Source: Bacteroidota bacterium (GTDB taxonomy: Bacteria; Bacteroidota; Bacteroidia; Bacteroidales; F082). From it: a stretch of 12,520 nt of DNA. The position numbers were made by a program, and so were the translations under genes. Every line of letters starts with the position of its first letter. Position 1 is the first letter of the stretch. The stretch is taken from positions 2,295 through 14,814 of the forward strand of contig NYYH01000008.1 of the NCBI GenBank assembly GCA_002686705.1, given 5' to 3'. Below the pieces are notes generated by a model. The model saw nothing but the letters and a program-made list of their open reading frames with translations, was not told the DNA's origin and did no database searches. Below, one piece after another: positions 6,464-12,520 of this stretch.

Positions 6464-7657
6464 CTAAGGGTAAAGTAAATACTTGGCTCTTACTTTTTTA
6501 AAATTATCGATTTTAGGCTGCCAGCTCTTTCTAATTTCATCTTCCGATAATCCGGCAACTATTTGTTTCCTTAATTCATCAGTCCCGGCAAGTTTCTCAA
6601 AATAGTTAGTAAAGAAATTGTTGTCTTTTCGCATCGTTTCATAAGTACCAATTAACCAACTTAAATTTATTTGTTGAGGATTATGTTTGTAATTATCGGC
6701 GTAACCTCTAAGATTGGCACCATAGCATGGAACTCCTTTAAATTTTGGGTGTGAAGCACTTTGGGTGCTATCGGGGGTGAATATAAAACTGCCAATCATA
6801 AACTCGGGATGTCCATAAACCTGAAAAGGGAAATCAGTTCCTCTACCTATACTCATTATCGTGCCTTCAAGAAAACATAGTGATGAGTATAAATAAACCG
6901 ATTGCCAATTAGGGAGATTGGGAGAAGGTTTCATTTTTAGTTTAACAATCATATTACGATCCCAGCCTACTAATGGAATTACTGATAAATCAATGTCACT
7001 TGCTTTATTTATCCAGCATTCTCCGGCAACCATCCGGGCATATTCGCCAATTGTCATTCCATAAACTACGGGCACAGGATGAAGTCCGATAAATGATTGA
7101 TGTTCTTTCTCAAGTACAGGTCCATCAATAAAGTATCCGTTTGGATTTGGTCTGTCCAATACAATTATCGGGATTTTATTTTCTGCACAAGCTTCCATAA
7201 CATACGTCAGTGTTGAGATATATGTGTAGAATCTGGTTCCTACATCTTGCAGATCGAACAGTACCAAATCTATATTCTCTAGGTCAGCAGAAGACGGTTT
7301 CTTATGAGAACCATAAAGTGAGATTATTGGGATTTTTGTCTTCAGGTCAATGCTATCAAGTATTTTTTTACCAGCTTCAGCAACACCCCTAAAACCATGT
7401 TCAGGGCAAAATATCTTAGTAACATTAACACCATGAGAAAGAAGAGTATCAATAAGATGCGTATTTCCAACCAATGTTGATTGATTAGCCACAATAGCAA
7501 TCTTATTATTCAATAAGAATGGTAAATATTTTTCTATTTGTGATGCACCGCTATTAATTTCGTCATACTCTACAAGTACTATTTTGTTAGTCTGACAAAT
7601 TAATAATGAAGTCCAGAGGAACAATAAAAAAATAATCGTGATTGACTTTATATTCAT
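6464..7657 (-). CDS. namZ: Exo-beta-N-acetylmuramidase NamZ (DUF1343, GH171), secreted
   Basis: NamZ-family enzymes release terminal N-acetylmuramic acid from peptidoglycan fragments during wall recycling; members are characterised in Bacillus subtilis and Tannerella forsythia. Residues 1-22 form a signal peptide (hydrophobic core IIFLLFLWTSLLI, then CQT), placing the enzyme in the periplasm or outside; the Cys at 21 lacks a proper lipobox. Family motifs in order: KIAIVANQST (52-61), CPEHGFRGVAEAG (84-96, with conserved Glu86, which I recall as a proposed catalytic residue), SLYGSHKKPS (113-122), DLVLFDLQDVGTRFYTY (130-146), LDRPNPNG (168-174), PVVYGMTIGEYA, and the C-terminal-domain SIGRGTDFPFQVYGHP (269-284). 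The 397-residue length is normal. It is followed by glmM, so the pair joins recovery and synthesis of wall amino sugars, and it is transcribed divergently from the LolC/E-like gene. Confidence 0.93.
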   Translation of the reverse strand: MNIKSITIIFLLFLWTSLLICQTNKIVLVEYDEINSGASQIEKYLPFLLNNKIAIVANQSTLVGNTHLIDTLLSHGVNVTKIFCPEHGFRGVAEAGKKILDSIDLKTKIPIISLYGSHKKPSSADLENIDLVLFDLQDVGTRFYTYISTLTYVMEACAENKIPIIVLDRPNPNGYFIDGPVLEKEHQSFIGLHPVPVVYGMTIGEYARMVAGECWINKASDIDLSVIPLVGWDRNMIVKLKMKPSPNLPNWQSVYLYSSLCFLEGTIMSIGRGTDFPFQVYGHPEFMIGSFIFTPDSTQSASHPKFKGVPCYGANLRGYADNYKHNPQQINLSWLIGTYETMRKDNNFFTNYFEKLAGTDELRKQIVAGLSEDEIRKSWQPKIDNFKKVRAKYLLYP

Positions 7658-7705
7658 ATTGAATAATTAAACGCTAAATTACAACTTTAGGTATTTTAAG
7701 CTCTT

Positions 7706-7713
7706 CAAACTTA
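7706..7713 (-). promoter_or_regulatory. Candidate -7 box for namZ
   Basis: The minus strand reads TAAGTTTG at 7713-7706, a perfect TAnnTTTG about 50 bases upstream of the namZ ATG, predicting a leader of about 40 bases. It lies where the -33 element of the divergent promoter (7735-7742) would be expected, so the two promoters probably overlap. Confidence 0.5.
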
Positions 7714-7734
7714 AGACACTTATTAGTTACAGTG

Positions 7735-7742
7735 TATATTTG
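7735..7742 (+). promoter_or_regulatory. Candidate -7 box for the LolC/E-like gene
   Basis: TATATTTG is a perfect TAnnTTTG lying 32 bases upstream of the TTG start, predicting a short leader of about 25 bases. No TTG is seen at the -33 spacing, and that position coincides with the namZ -7 box on the other strand. Confidence 0.5.
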
Positions 7743-7774
7743 CAAGAAATAAACTTTGAAAAATACAACTTTCA

Positions 7775-9001
7775 TTGAACTTTGAATATTACATAGCCAA
7801 CCACCTAACAGCTGGGAAAATACAAAGCCTGTCGAAACCAGTTGTAAGAATATCCTTTATAAGTATAGCTTTAGGACTTGCTCTTATGATTATTTCTGTA
7901 GCCATTGTTATTGGTTTTAAAAATTCGGTAAGTAAAAAGGTTATGGGCGTTGCATCGCATATTCAGTTAGTACTATTTGATAACAATTCTTCGTTGCAGG
8001 GAGAACCTATTGCAATTACTGATGAACTGATTAAGCAACTATCAGGTAACAGCAAAATTGATCATATACAAACTACTGCTCAAAAAGCCGGGGTTATTAA
8101 AACCAGTAATCAAATACAAGGCGTCGTACTTAAGGGTATTGACAGTAATTATGACAGCAAATTTCTCGTCAACAATCTGATTGCAGGTAATTACCCAAGT
8201 TTTGCTGATTCGATAAAAACTGATGAAGTATTAATTTCTGAAAGAATAGCAAAAAAACTAAATTTAGATGTTGGCAACAATGTGCGAATGTGGTTTATTG
8301 ACGAAGATGATATCAGAGCGAGAGGTAGGAAGTTCAATGTTAGTGGTATTTACAATACAGGTGTTGAAGAGTTTGATAGCAGGTATATTATAGGTGATTT
8401 GCGTCATCTTCAAAAATTGAATAATTGGAAAAGTGATGAAGTGGGTAGCATCGAAATATATCTAAGTGATGTGAATGAAATTAATAATACTGCTTTAGAA
8501 CTATATAGAACTTTACCTTATAATTTAACGGCAGTTACTGTTTATGATGAGTACCCTCAGATTTTCAACTGGTTAGATCTACTAGATATGAATGTTATAG
8601 TTATCCTCACATTGATGATATTAGTGGCAACCATAACTATGATTTCAACTTTGTTAGTTCTTATTATTGAACGCACAAGCATGGTTGGATTATTAAAAGC
8701 ACTTGGATCGTATAACAGCTCAGTTCGGAAGATATTTCTCTATAAAGCTTCGGGTATAATCCTCATTGGAATGTTTTGGGGTAATTTTATAGGATTATTA
8801 TTTTATTTTGTTCAGTTAAAATATAGGCTTATCAGTTTGTCAGCCGACTCGTATTATGTTAACTATGTTCCGGTGGAGCTTCATTTGTCGGATTTTCTTT
8901 TGTTAAACCTCGGAACATTAGTAGTTTCGGTACTTGTTTTGATCATCCCTTCATACTATATTACACGCATTGTACCAGCCCGTGCGCTGAGGTATGAATA
9001 G
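7775..9001 (+). CDS. LolC/LolE-type ABC transporter permease (FtsX family), TTG start
   Basis: This 408-residue inner-membrane protein has the LolC/LolE topology. One N-terminal helix (about 25-48) is followed by a large periplasmic MacB_PCD-like domain (about 50-265), then three C-terminal helices (about 273-298, 323-347, 374-396). The cytoplasmic ERTSMVGLLKALG (299-311) matches the coupling segment that contacts the ATPase in FtsX-family permeases. LolCDE extracts outer-membrane lipoproteins from the inner membrane and hands them to LolA. No ATPase gene (lolD) is adjacent, so the partner is encoded elsewhere. The start is TTG: an in-frame TGA at 7757-7759 closes the frame 18 bases upstream and no ATG lies between. 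The resulting MNFEYYIA resembles the MNxExFIA start of homologues as I remember them. Other FtsX-family exporters are possible, but the permease call is secure. Confidence 0.9.
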   Translation: MNFEYYIANHLTAGKIQSLSKPVVRISFISIALGLALMIISVAIVIGFKNSVSKKVMGVASHIQLVLFDNNSSLQGEPIAITDELIKQLSGNSKIDHIQTTAQKAGVIKTSNQIQGVVLKGIDSNYDSKFLVNNLIAGNYPSFADSIKTDEVLISERIAKKLNLDVGNNVRMWFIDEDDIRARGRKFNVSGIYNTGVEEFDSRYIIGDLRHLQKLNNWKSDEVGSIEIYLSDVNEINNTALELYRTLPYNLTAVTVYDEYPQIFNWLDLLDMNVIVILTLMILVATITMISTLLVLIIERTSMVGLLKALGSYNSSVRKIFLYKASGIILIGMFWGNFIGLLFYFVQLKYRLISLSADSYYVNYVPVELHLSDFLLLNLGTLVVSVLVLIIPSYYITRIVPARALRYE

Positions 9002-9033
9002 TGAGATATTGTTTTGTATAAATAATCTTGCTG

Positions 9034-9726
9034 TTAGGGTACTATAAAATGATACCCTTTGCCCTTTAAGGTAATAATCTCAATACGTGGATCATCTGCC
9101 AGATAGGCTCTAAGTTTACGTATATACACATCGAGTGTTCGTGAATTATAATAGGAATCATCGCCCCACACATCCATCAACAATGTTTTTCGGTCGACGG
9201 TTTGATTGCGATTTGAAGCCAATATGGTAAGCACTTCAGATTCGCGTGAAGAAAGCTTTTTCACATTCTTTTTTAATACTAATTCGTATTTATCCTTGAT
9301 AAATAAAAATTTCCCAAGTTCAATTCTATCTTTTTTAGTGTCGCTGACCTGCTGGTTAACCTGATGTAAATCTAGTTGGTTATTGATGCGCACAATCAAC
9401 TCTTTCATGCTGAATGGCTTTCTGATATAATCAGTTCCTCCGCTATCAAAACCTTTAATCAGATCTTCAGTTTCAATTTTAGCAGTAACAAAAATTATAG
9501 GAAGTTTAGGATATTGATTGCGAATTTGAAGTCCTAAAGTGAACCCATCAACATTTGGAAGCATTACATCAAGTATGCAAATATCAGGGGTAAAAGATTT
9601 AAAAGTATCCATTACTAAGGCTCCATCAGCTATTAACAGAACTTCAAAGTCTTTACCTTCAATTGTTTCCTTGACAATCTTCCCTAAGAAGGGTTCATCT
9701 TCAACATATAATATTTTCTTCTTCAT
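9034..9726 (-). CDS. OmpR/PhoB-family response regulator
   Basis: A 230-residue transcription factor: a receiver domain (about 1-118) plus a winged-helix DNA-binding domain (about 130-230). Receiver residues are in place: acidic pair Asp10/Glu11, phospho-acceptor Asp53 in ILDVMLPNVDGF, Thr81 in FVTAK, and Lys103-Pro104 in IRKPFSMKEL. The effector half shows SSRESEVLTILASN and the recognition-helix region SYYNSRTLDVYIRKLRAYL, ending in the typical hairpin LKGKGYHFIVP. Its ATG overlaps the stop of the kinase gene by one base (TAATG), so the two are co-translated and almost certainly cognate. OmpR-family regulators bind as head-to-tail dimers on direct repeats with 10-11 base spacing; such repeats lie at 11314-11353, between the kinase and the GLPGLI gene, and are the likely target. 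It resembles RprY-type regulators in general design, but not closely enough to name. Confidence 0.96.
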   Translation of the reverse strand: MKKKILYVEDEPFLGKIVKETIEGKDFEVLLIADGALVMDTFKSFTPDICILDVMLPNVDGFTLGLQIRNQYPKLPIIFVTAKIETEDLIKGFDSGGTDYIRKPFSMKELIVRINNQLDLHQVNQQVSDTKKDRIELGKFLFIKDKYELVLKKNVKKLSSRESEVLTILASNRNQTVDRKTLLMDVWGDDSYYNSRTLDVYIRKLRAYLADDPRIEIITLKGKGYHFIVP

Positions 9727-11285
9727 TACACTTTGTTGGGTAAGATAAGGGTAAACCTACAACCCCCTTCGTCGAGATTTTTAACTGAGATAGTACCCTG
9801 ATGTTGCTGCATAACAAGGGCAGCATAATTTAATCCAAGTCCGTAGCCTTTCACATTGTGTTTGTCTTTATTAGGGACTCTGAAAAACTTATCAAATACT
9901 TTGTCGATATATTCACTAGGTATACCTATACCATTATCATCAATTGTAAGGATTGCTTCGTTTTCATTTTGGGTAAGGTTGACTGATATCTTTGCTTTTG
10001 CAGTGGAATACTTCAAGCTGTTGTCTATTAAATTAACCAGTACACCATGTAGATGTAAACTATCTGCATCAACAATAACGGAGTTATTAGTACATTCAAA
10101 ATTTATCTCAACGTCTTGCTTTTCAAAACGAGGTTGCAATGACTGAAGTACTTCATTAACAATAATTTTAAGATCAATACTTTCAGGGATTATAAAACTA
10201 TTCCCATCTTCTAAAGCCGAATTATTTAGTACCTGATTTACCAGTAAATCAAGTCGGTTCATTTCGCTATGTGCCATCTCAAGATATTCCTTTGTACGCT
10301 GAGGATCTTTTTTTCTGTCAAAATCCAATAAAGCTTCGAGTGCAACTTTAACAGTTGAAACAGGTGTTTTTAACTCATGTGTAATATTAGAGATGAAATC
10401 GTTTTTAATTACAATAAGTTTTCGTTGGTCTTTAAGGTTAGTATAAGCCATTCGAAATGCTACAGCTGTTATTATCAGTAATAGTATTGCAAATACTAAC
10501 TGAGGGCTTATTGATTTAAACAGGTACGTGTGATAATCAACTATATAAATATCACAAGTATCACACATTGAACAATGAATTTGAATCCCTGATTGAGAAT
10601 TATTGGCTGTTTCATCACCATCTGGCCCTAGCCACTGAACAGAAATTCCCTCGTAACTTGTTTCAATAAAACTATTGAATAGTTTTTTTAACAACAATGT
10701 ATCTACATTTGAATAAACAAATGAGCTCATGATTCCTTGATTTGGAGCATGTTGCCCAACGGAATTTATCAGCAGACGTACACTCTGTAGCAATAACTGG
10801 CTGTCGGCATCTTGCTCGCTATGGATAGTAATGCTGGATACATTAGGACTGTGAGCCTTATCTATTATAGATACTCCAAGCTCTTTTACTGGATCAGACG
10901 ATTCAGGTGTGGCAATTATTTCGATACTATCAGTAGCTAAATGTACAATTTTTTTTATGCTGGTATCACCACCCAGTTTATAGCTACTACGATAGTTATG
11001 TGAGATGTTAGTTGTTGAATCTAGAAGAACTACCTGAAAATTGCTGCTATCGTTGAGAATAGGATTAATTAGATTATTGGCAAGCATCGTGTCAATAACT
11101 TGCTGCTCAACTTTCATAAATTCTCTTTTTATTTCTTCGGTAAGTAACCGCTTTTGATTAAGGAACTGAGCATATACCCAATAACCAAGAAACAGGGTAA
11201 GTAGAATCTGACTTATTATCATCAGTATTCCAATTGTAGAAATTTTCCTATGTGTTTTCTTCTTCATGATTGCCTTGGCAAACAT
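9726..11285 (-). CDS. Membrane sensor histidine kinase with periplasmic Cys cluster
   Basis: A 519-residue kinase with two membrane helices (about 16-38 and 262-281) flanking a periplasmic sensor domain of about 220 residues. There is no clear HAMP domain. The cytoplasmic part has the HisKA helix with phospho-acceptor His303 in SNITHELKTPVSTVK, and a HATPase_c domain: N box NLIDNSLKYS (418-427), G1 DDNGIGI (449-455), F box VFDKFFR, G2 GYGLGL (480-485). Close to the second helix, the sensor domain contains HCSMCDTCD (237-245), with Cys at 238, 241 and 244, plausible for metal binding or redox sensing. It is coupled to the regulator gene by a TAATG overlap. The start could be the ATG at 11285 or the one at 11267 (MKKKTHRK), which gives a more ordinary membrane-protein N-terminus. 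No perfect -7 box was found upstream; the TTAACC repeats may contribute to autoregulation. Confidence 0.95.
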   Translation of the reverse strand: MFAKAIMKKKTHRKISTIGILMIISQILLTLFLGYWVYAQFLNQKRLLTEEIKREFMKVEQQVIDTMLANNLINPILNDSSNFQVVLLDSTTNISHNYRSSYKLGGDTSIKKIVHLATDSIEIIATPESSDPVKELGVSIIDKAHSPNVSSITIHSEQDADSQLLLQSVRLLINSVGQHAPNQGIMSSFVYSNVDTLLLKKLFNSFIETSYEGISVQWLGPDGDETANNSQSGIQIHCSMCDTCDIYIVDYHTYLFKSISPQLVFAILLLIITAVAFRMAYTNLKDQRKLIVIKNDFISNITHELKTPVSTVKVALEALLDFDRKKDPQRTKEYLEMAHSEMNRLDLLVNQVLNNSALEDGNSFIIPESIDLKIIVNEVLQSLQPRFEKQDVEINFECTNNSVIVDADSLHLHGVLVNLIDNSLKYSTAKAKISVNLTQNENEAILTIDDNGIGIPSEYIDKVFDKFFRVPNKDKHNVKGYGLGLNYAALVMQQHQGTISVKNLDEGGCRFTLILPNKV

Positions 11286-11313
11286 AATCTAAAAAGCATT
11301 AATTATCAATCAA

Positions 11314-11353
11314 TTAACCTTAATTAACCTTAATTGGCCATGGATTAACCTTA
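11314..11353. promoter_or_regulatory. Helix-phased TTAACCTTA direct repeats, probable response-regulator operator
   Basis: TTAACCTTAA occurs at 11314-11323 and 11324-11333, and TTAACCTTA at 11345-11353, so the starts are 10 and 21 bases apart: whole turns of the helix, same face. The slot between the second and third copies (11334-11343) holds a degenerate version sharing TT..CC.T. This pattern suits head-to-tail binding by the OmpR-family regulator encoded next door. The third copy ends 18 bases before the GLPGLI -7 box, where a -33 element would be, as expected for an activator. Binding is inferred. Confidence 0.65.
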
Positions 11354-11371
11354 TTGTAGCATCTCTAAAAC

Positions 11372-11379
11372 TAGTTTTG
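11372..11379 (+). promoter_or_regulatory. Candidate -7 box for the GLPGLI/outer-membrane operon
   Basis: TAGTTTTG is a perfect TAnnTTTG. Predicted transcription start is near 11386, giving a leader of about 37 bases. The only nearby TTG (11354-11356) is too close for a normal -33 element, which fits dependence on an activator bound at the TTAACC repeats. Confidence 0.55.
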
Positions 11380-11422
11380 GCAGCAAATAAATTATTCTAA
11401 TTATTAATTAAATATTACTCAA

Positions 11423-12190
11423 ATGAAGAAAACAGTTTTAACAATTATCAGTTTAGCAATCTTAGGTTTTGCTTTTTCACAGTCAGATAACGATCAGGTT
11501 AATAATGAGGGTTCGGTAGTATATGAAGCCGTTCAGAAACTCGATATACATCTTGATAATATGAGTCCTGAAATTCAAGCGATGCTTCCAAAAGAAAATC
11601 GCTCCAGCAAAAGGCTTTATTTTAATCAATATGCCTCCAGATATCAAAATATAAAGGAGACTGAAGAGTCATCAATGGATCATGAATCAGGTGGTGGAAT
11701 GGTAAGAATAATGGTTAGTCATGCAGATGATATTGTATATAGAGACTTAAAGGATAATGAAATTATAGAGCAAAAAGAATTTATGTCGAGAGTGTTTCTG
11801 ATAGAATCAGATGCTCCGGAAGTACAGTGGAAATTTACAGGAAACCAAAAAATGATATTGAATTATCCCTGTCAGGAAGCTACCATGGAGGGTGAAGAAG
11901 GCTTGGTAAAAGTTTGGTTTACTCCTGCTATCCCAATTTCATCAGGACCAGGTGAGTATGGAAATTTACCCGGTTTGATCTTGTATGTAGAAACAAATGA
12001 AGGCGACAATACAATAATAGCAAAATCGATTGAACTAGGAGAGGTTGATGCTAAATATTTGGAGAAACCTAAAAAAGGAAAAAAGGTAAGTCGCGAAAAA
12101 TATCTTGCAATTGTTGATGAGAAGAACAAGGAAATGGGGCATGATCATGGTGGGAATACAAAAACTGTAACCATGACAATACAACGCTAA
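11423..12190 (+). CDS. GLPGLI family secreted protein
   Basis: A 255-residue Bacteroidota-specific GLPGLI family protein of unknown function. Residues 1-20 are a signal peptide (Lys-Lys, then TVLTIISLAILGFAFSQ), so it is exported to the periplasm or beyond. Family signs include GSVVYEAVQKLD near the N-terminus, KRLYFNQYASRY, the WKFTGNQKMILNYPCQEAT region, and the naming motif as GNLPGLIL (180-187) preceded by VWFTPAIPISSGPGEYG. Two short patches rich in possible metal ligands stand out: MDHESGGGM (85-93) and MGHDHGG (238-244) near the C-terminus. It is the first gene of an operon with an outer-membrane protein 18 bases downstream, and is divergent from a kinase/regulator pair; GLPGLI genes often sit next to such partners. 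The ATG at 11423 is supported by the signal peptide; no Shine-Dalgarno is seen. Confidence 0.92.
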   Translation: MKKTVLTIISLAILGFAFSQSDNDQVNNEGSVVYEAVQKLDIHLDNMSPEIQAMLPKENRSSKRLYFNQYASRYQNIKETEESSMDHESGGGMVRIMVSHADDIVYRDLKDNEIIEQKEFMSRVFLIESDAPEVQWKFTGNQKMILNYPCQEATMEGEEGLVKVWFTPAIPISSGPGEYGNLPGLILYVETNEGDNTIIAKSIELGEVDAKYLEKPKKGKKVSREKYLAIVDEKNKEMGHDHGGNTKTVTMTIQR

Positions 12191-12208
12191 TTTTAAAACT
12201 AATAAGCT

Positions 12209-12520
12209 ATGAAGAACATTATAATAATTTGCTTGTTCCTGTATAGTACAGTTGCAATTGCTCAACAATCTTCATTGAGCGGTGATTTGTACGACGAATC
12301 GGGTAACCCACTTATATATGCAACTGCAGTATTACTACATCCCGATGATTCAACCATGGCTTATTACGGAATAACCAATACTGAAGGTCATTTTGTGATC
12401 AAAAACATCAAGGCAGGGAATTATATTCTGCAAACGGCATATGTTGGATTCCAATCACTATATAAAACCTTAAGCCTGCCGCTAACGGAAGGAAATACGC
12501 TTGGTGCTTTAATTATGAGT
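12209..12520 (+). CDS. Outer-membrane protein with CarboxypepD_reg-like domain (3' end outside window)
   Basis: The frame is open for 104 codons from the ATG at 12209 to the window edge, so only the N-terminus is seen. Residues 1-19 form a signal peptide (MKNIIIICLFLYSTVAIAQ). They are followed by a carboxypeptidase regulatory-like (transthyretin-fold) domain with SLSGDLYDESGNPLIYATA, then the GITNTEGHFVIKNIKAGNY turn and YVGFQSL. In Bacteroidota this domain precedes TonB-dependent receptors and related outer-membrane beta-barrel proteins; the pairing with a GLPGLI gene 18 bases upstream favours the beta-barrel type without a clear transport substrate. The barrel itself lies beyond the window and cannot be checked here. 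It is presumably co-transcribed with the GLPGLI gene from the promoter near 11372 and controlled by the adjacent two-component system. Confidence 0.88.
   Translation, partial: MKNIIIICLFLYSTVAIAQQSSLSGDLYDESGNPLIYATAVLLHPDDSTMAYYGITNTEGHFVIKNIKAGNYILQTAYVGFQSLYKTLSLPLTEGNTLGALIMS

Noticed and set aside
9036..9058. AGGGTA/TACCCT inverted repeat at the convergent ends of the LolC/E-like and response-regulator genes, as a terminator
   Set aside because: The 6-bp stem has an 11-base loop, lies within the last codons of the regulator gene and is not followed by a good T-run on either strand.
11270..11281. TTGCC-tt-GGCAA inverted repeat between the two possible kinase start codons
   Set aside because: A short 5-bp stem within or beside coding sequence is likely by chance; it only adds to uncertainty about the start.
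9034..11285. Naming the two-component pair RprXY
   Set aside because: Lengths and general design are similar, but sequence motifs are generic to the OmpR/HisKA families; I cannot support orthology without a tree.

Overview
The window is an AT-rich piece of a Bacteroidota chromosome, probably from the Bacteroidales/Marinilabiliales side of the phylum; the rank below phylum is a guess. The phylum call rests on four things. There is a GLPGLI-family secreted protein followed by a CarboxypepD_reg-like outer-membrane protein. The GlmM has the N-terminus (MTLIKSISGIRGTIGG) usual in this phylum. Genes lack Shine-Dalgarno sequences. Perfect TAnnTTTG (-7) boxes occur in most of the intergenic gaps that should hold promoters. 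No tRNA, rRNA, CRISPR array, insertion sequence or phage gene was seen.

Layout. (1) 1-1186 (+): the C-terminal half of the ferrous iron transporter FeoB, cut by the window edge. (2) 1295-1642 (+): a single-domain histidine phosphotransfer (Hpt) protein with its own candidate promoters. (3) 4185-1666 (-): a tight operon of bcp/prxQ peroxiredoxin, recA and a TPR lipoprotein; the last two are joined by a TAATG stop/start overlap. (4) 4557-4315 (-): a small ribbon-helix-helix-like protein ending in a textbook beta-clamp-binding peptide (QLDLF). (5) 4558-4974: a gene-free stretch with a hairpin and three copies of a degenerate CTTTGTG/CACAAAG repeat, one of them inverted. (6) 7657-4975 (-): namZ (exo-N-acetylmuramidase, DUF1343/GH171) and then glmM, both amino-sugar/peptidoglycan genes. 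(7) 7775-9001 (+): a LolC/LolE-type permease starting at TTG, divergent from namZ. (8) 11285-9034 (-): a histidine kinase and OmpR-type response regulator joined by another TAATG overlap. (9) 11423-12520 (+): a GLPGLI protein and the start of an outer-membrane protein, divergent from the kinase.

How the parts fit. Most of the window is housekeeping: iron import, peroxide defence, recombination, wall precursor synthesis and recycling, and lipoprotein export. The most self-contained accessory unit is the right-hand locus. The regulator probably acts on the three helix-phased TTAACCTTA repeats lying between the kinase and the GLPGLI promoter. The kinase carries an unusual CxxCxxC cluster in its predicted periplasmic domain, so an envelope redox or metal signal is a reasonable hypothesis. 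I do not see a clearly new defence or mobile system. The best candidates for something undescribed are the clamp-binding RHH-like protein and the Cys-cluster two-component/GLPGLI unit.
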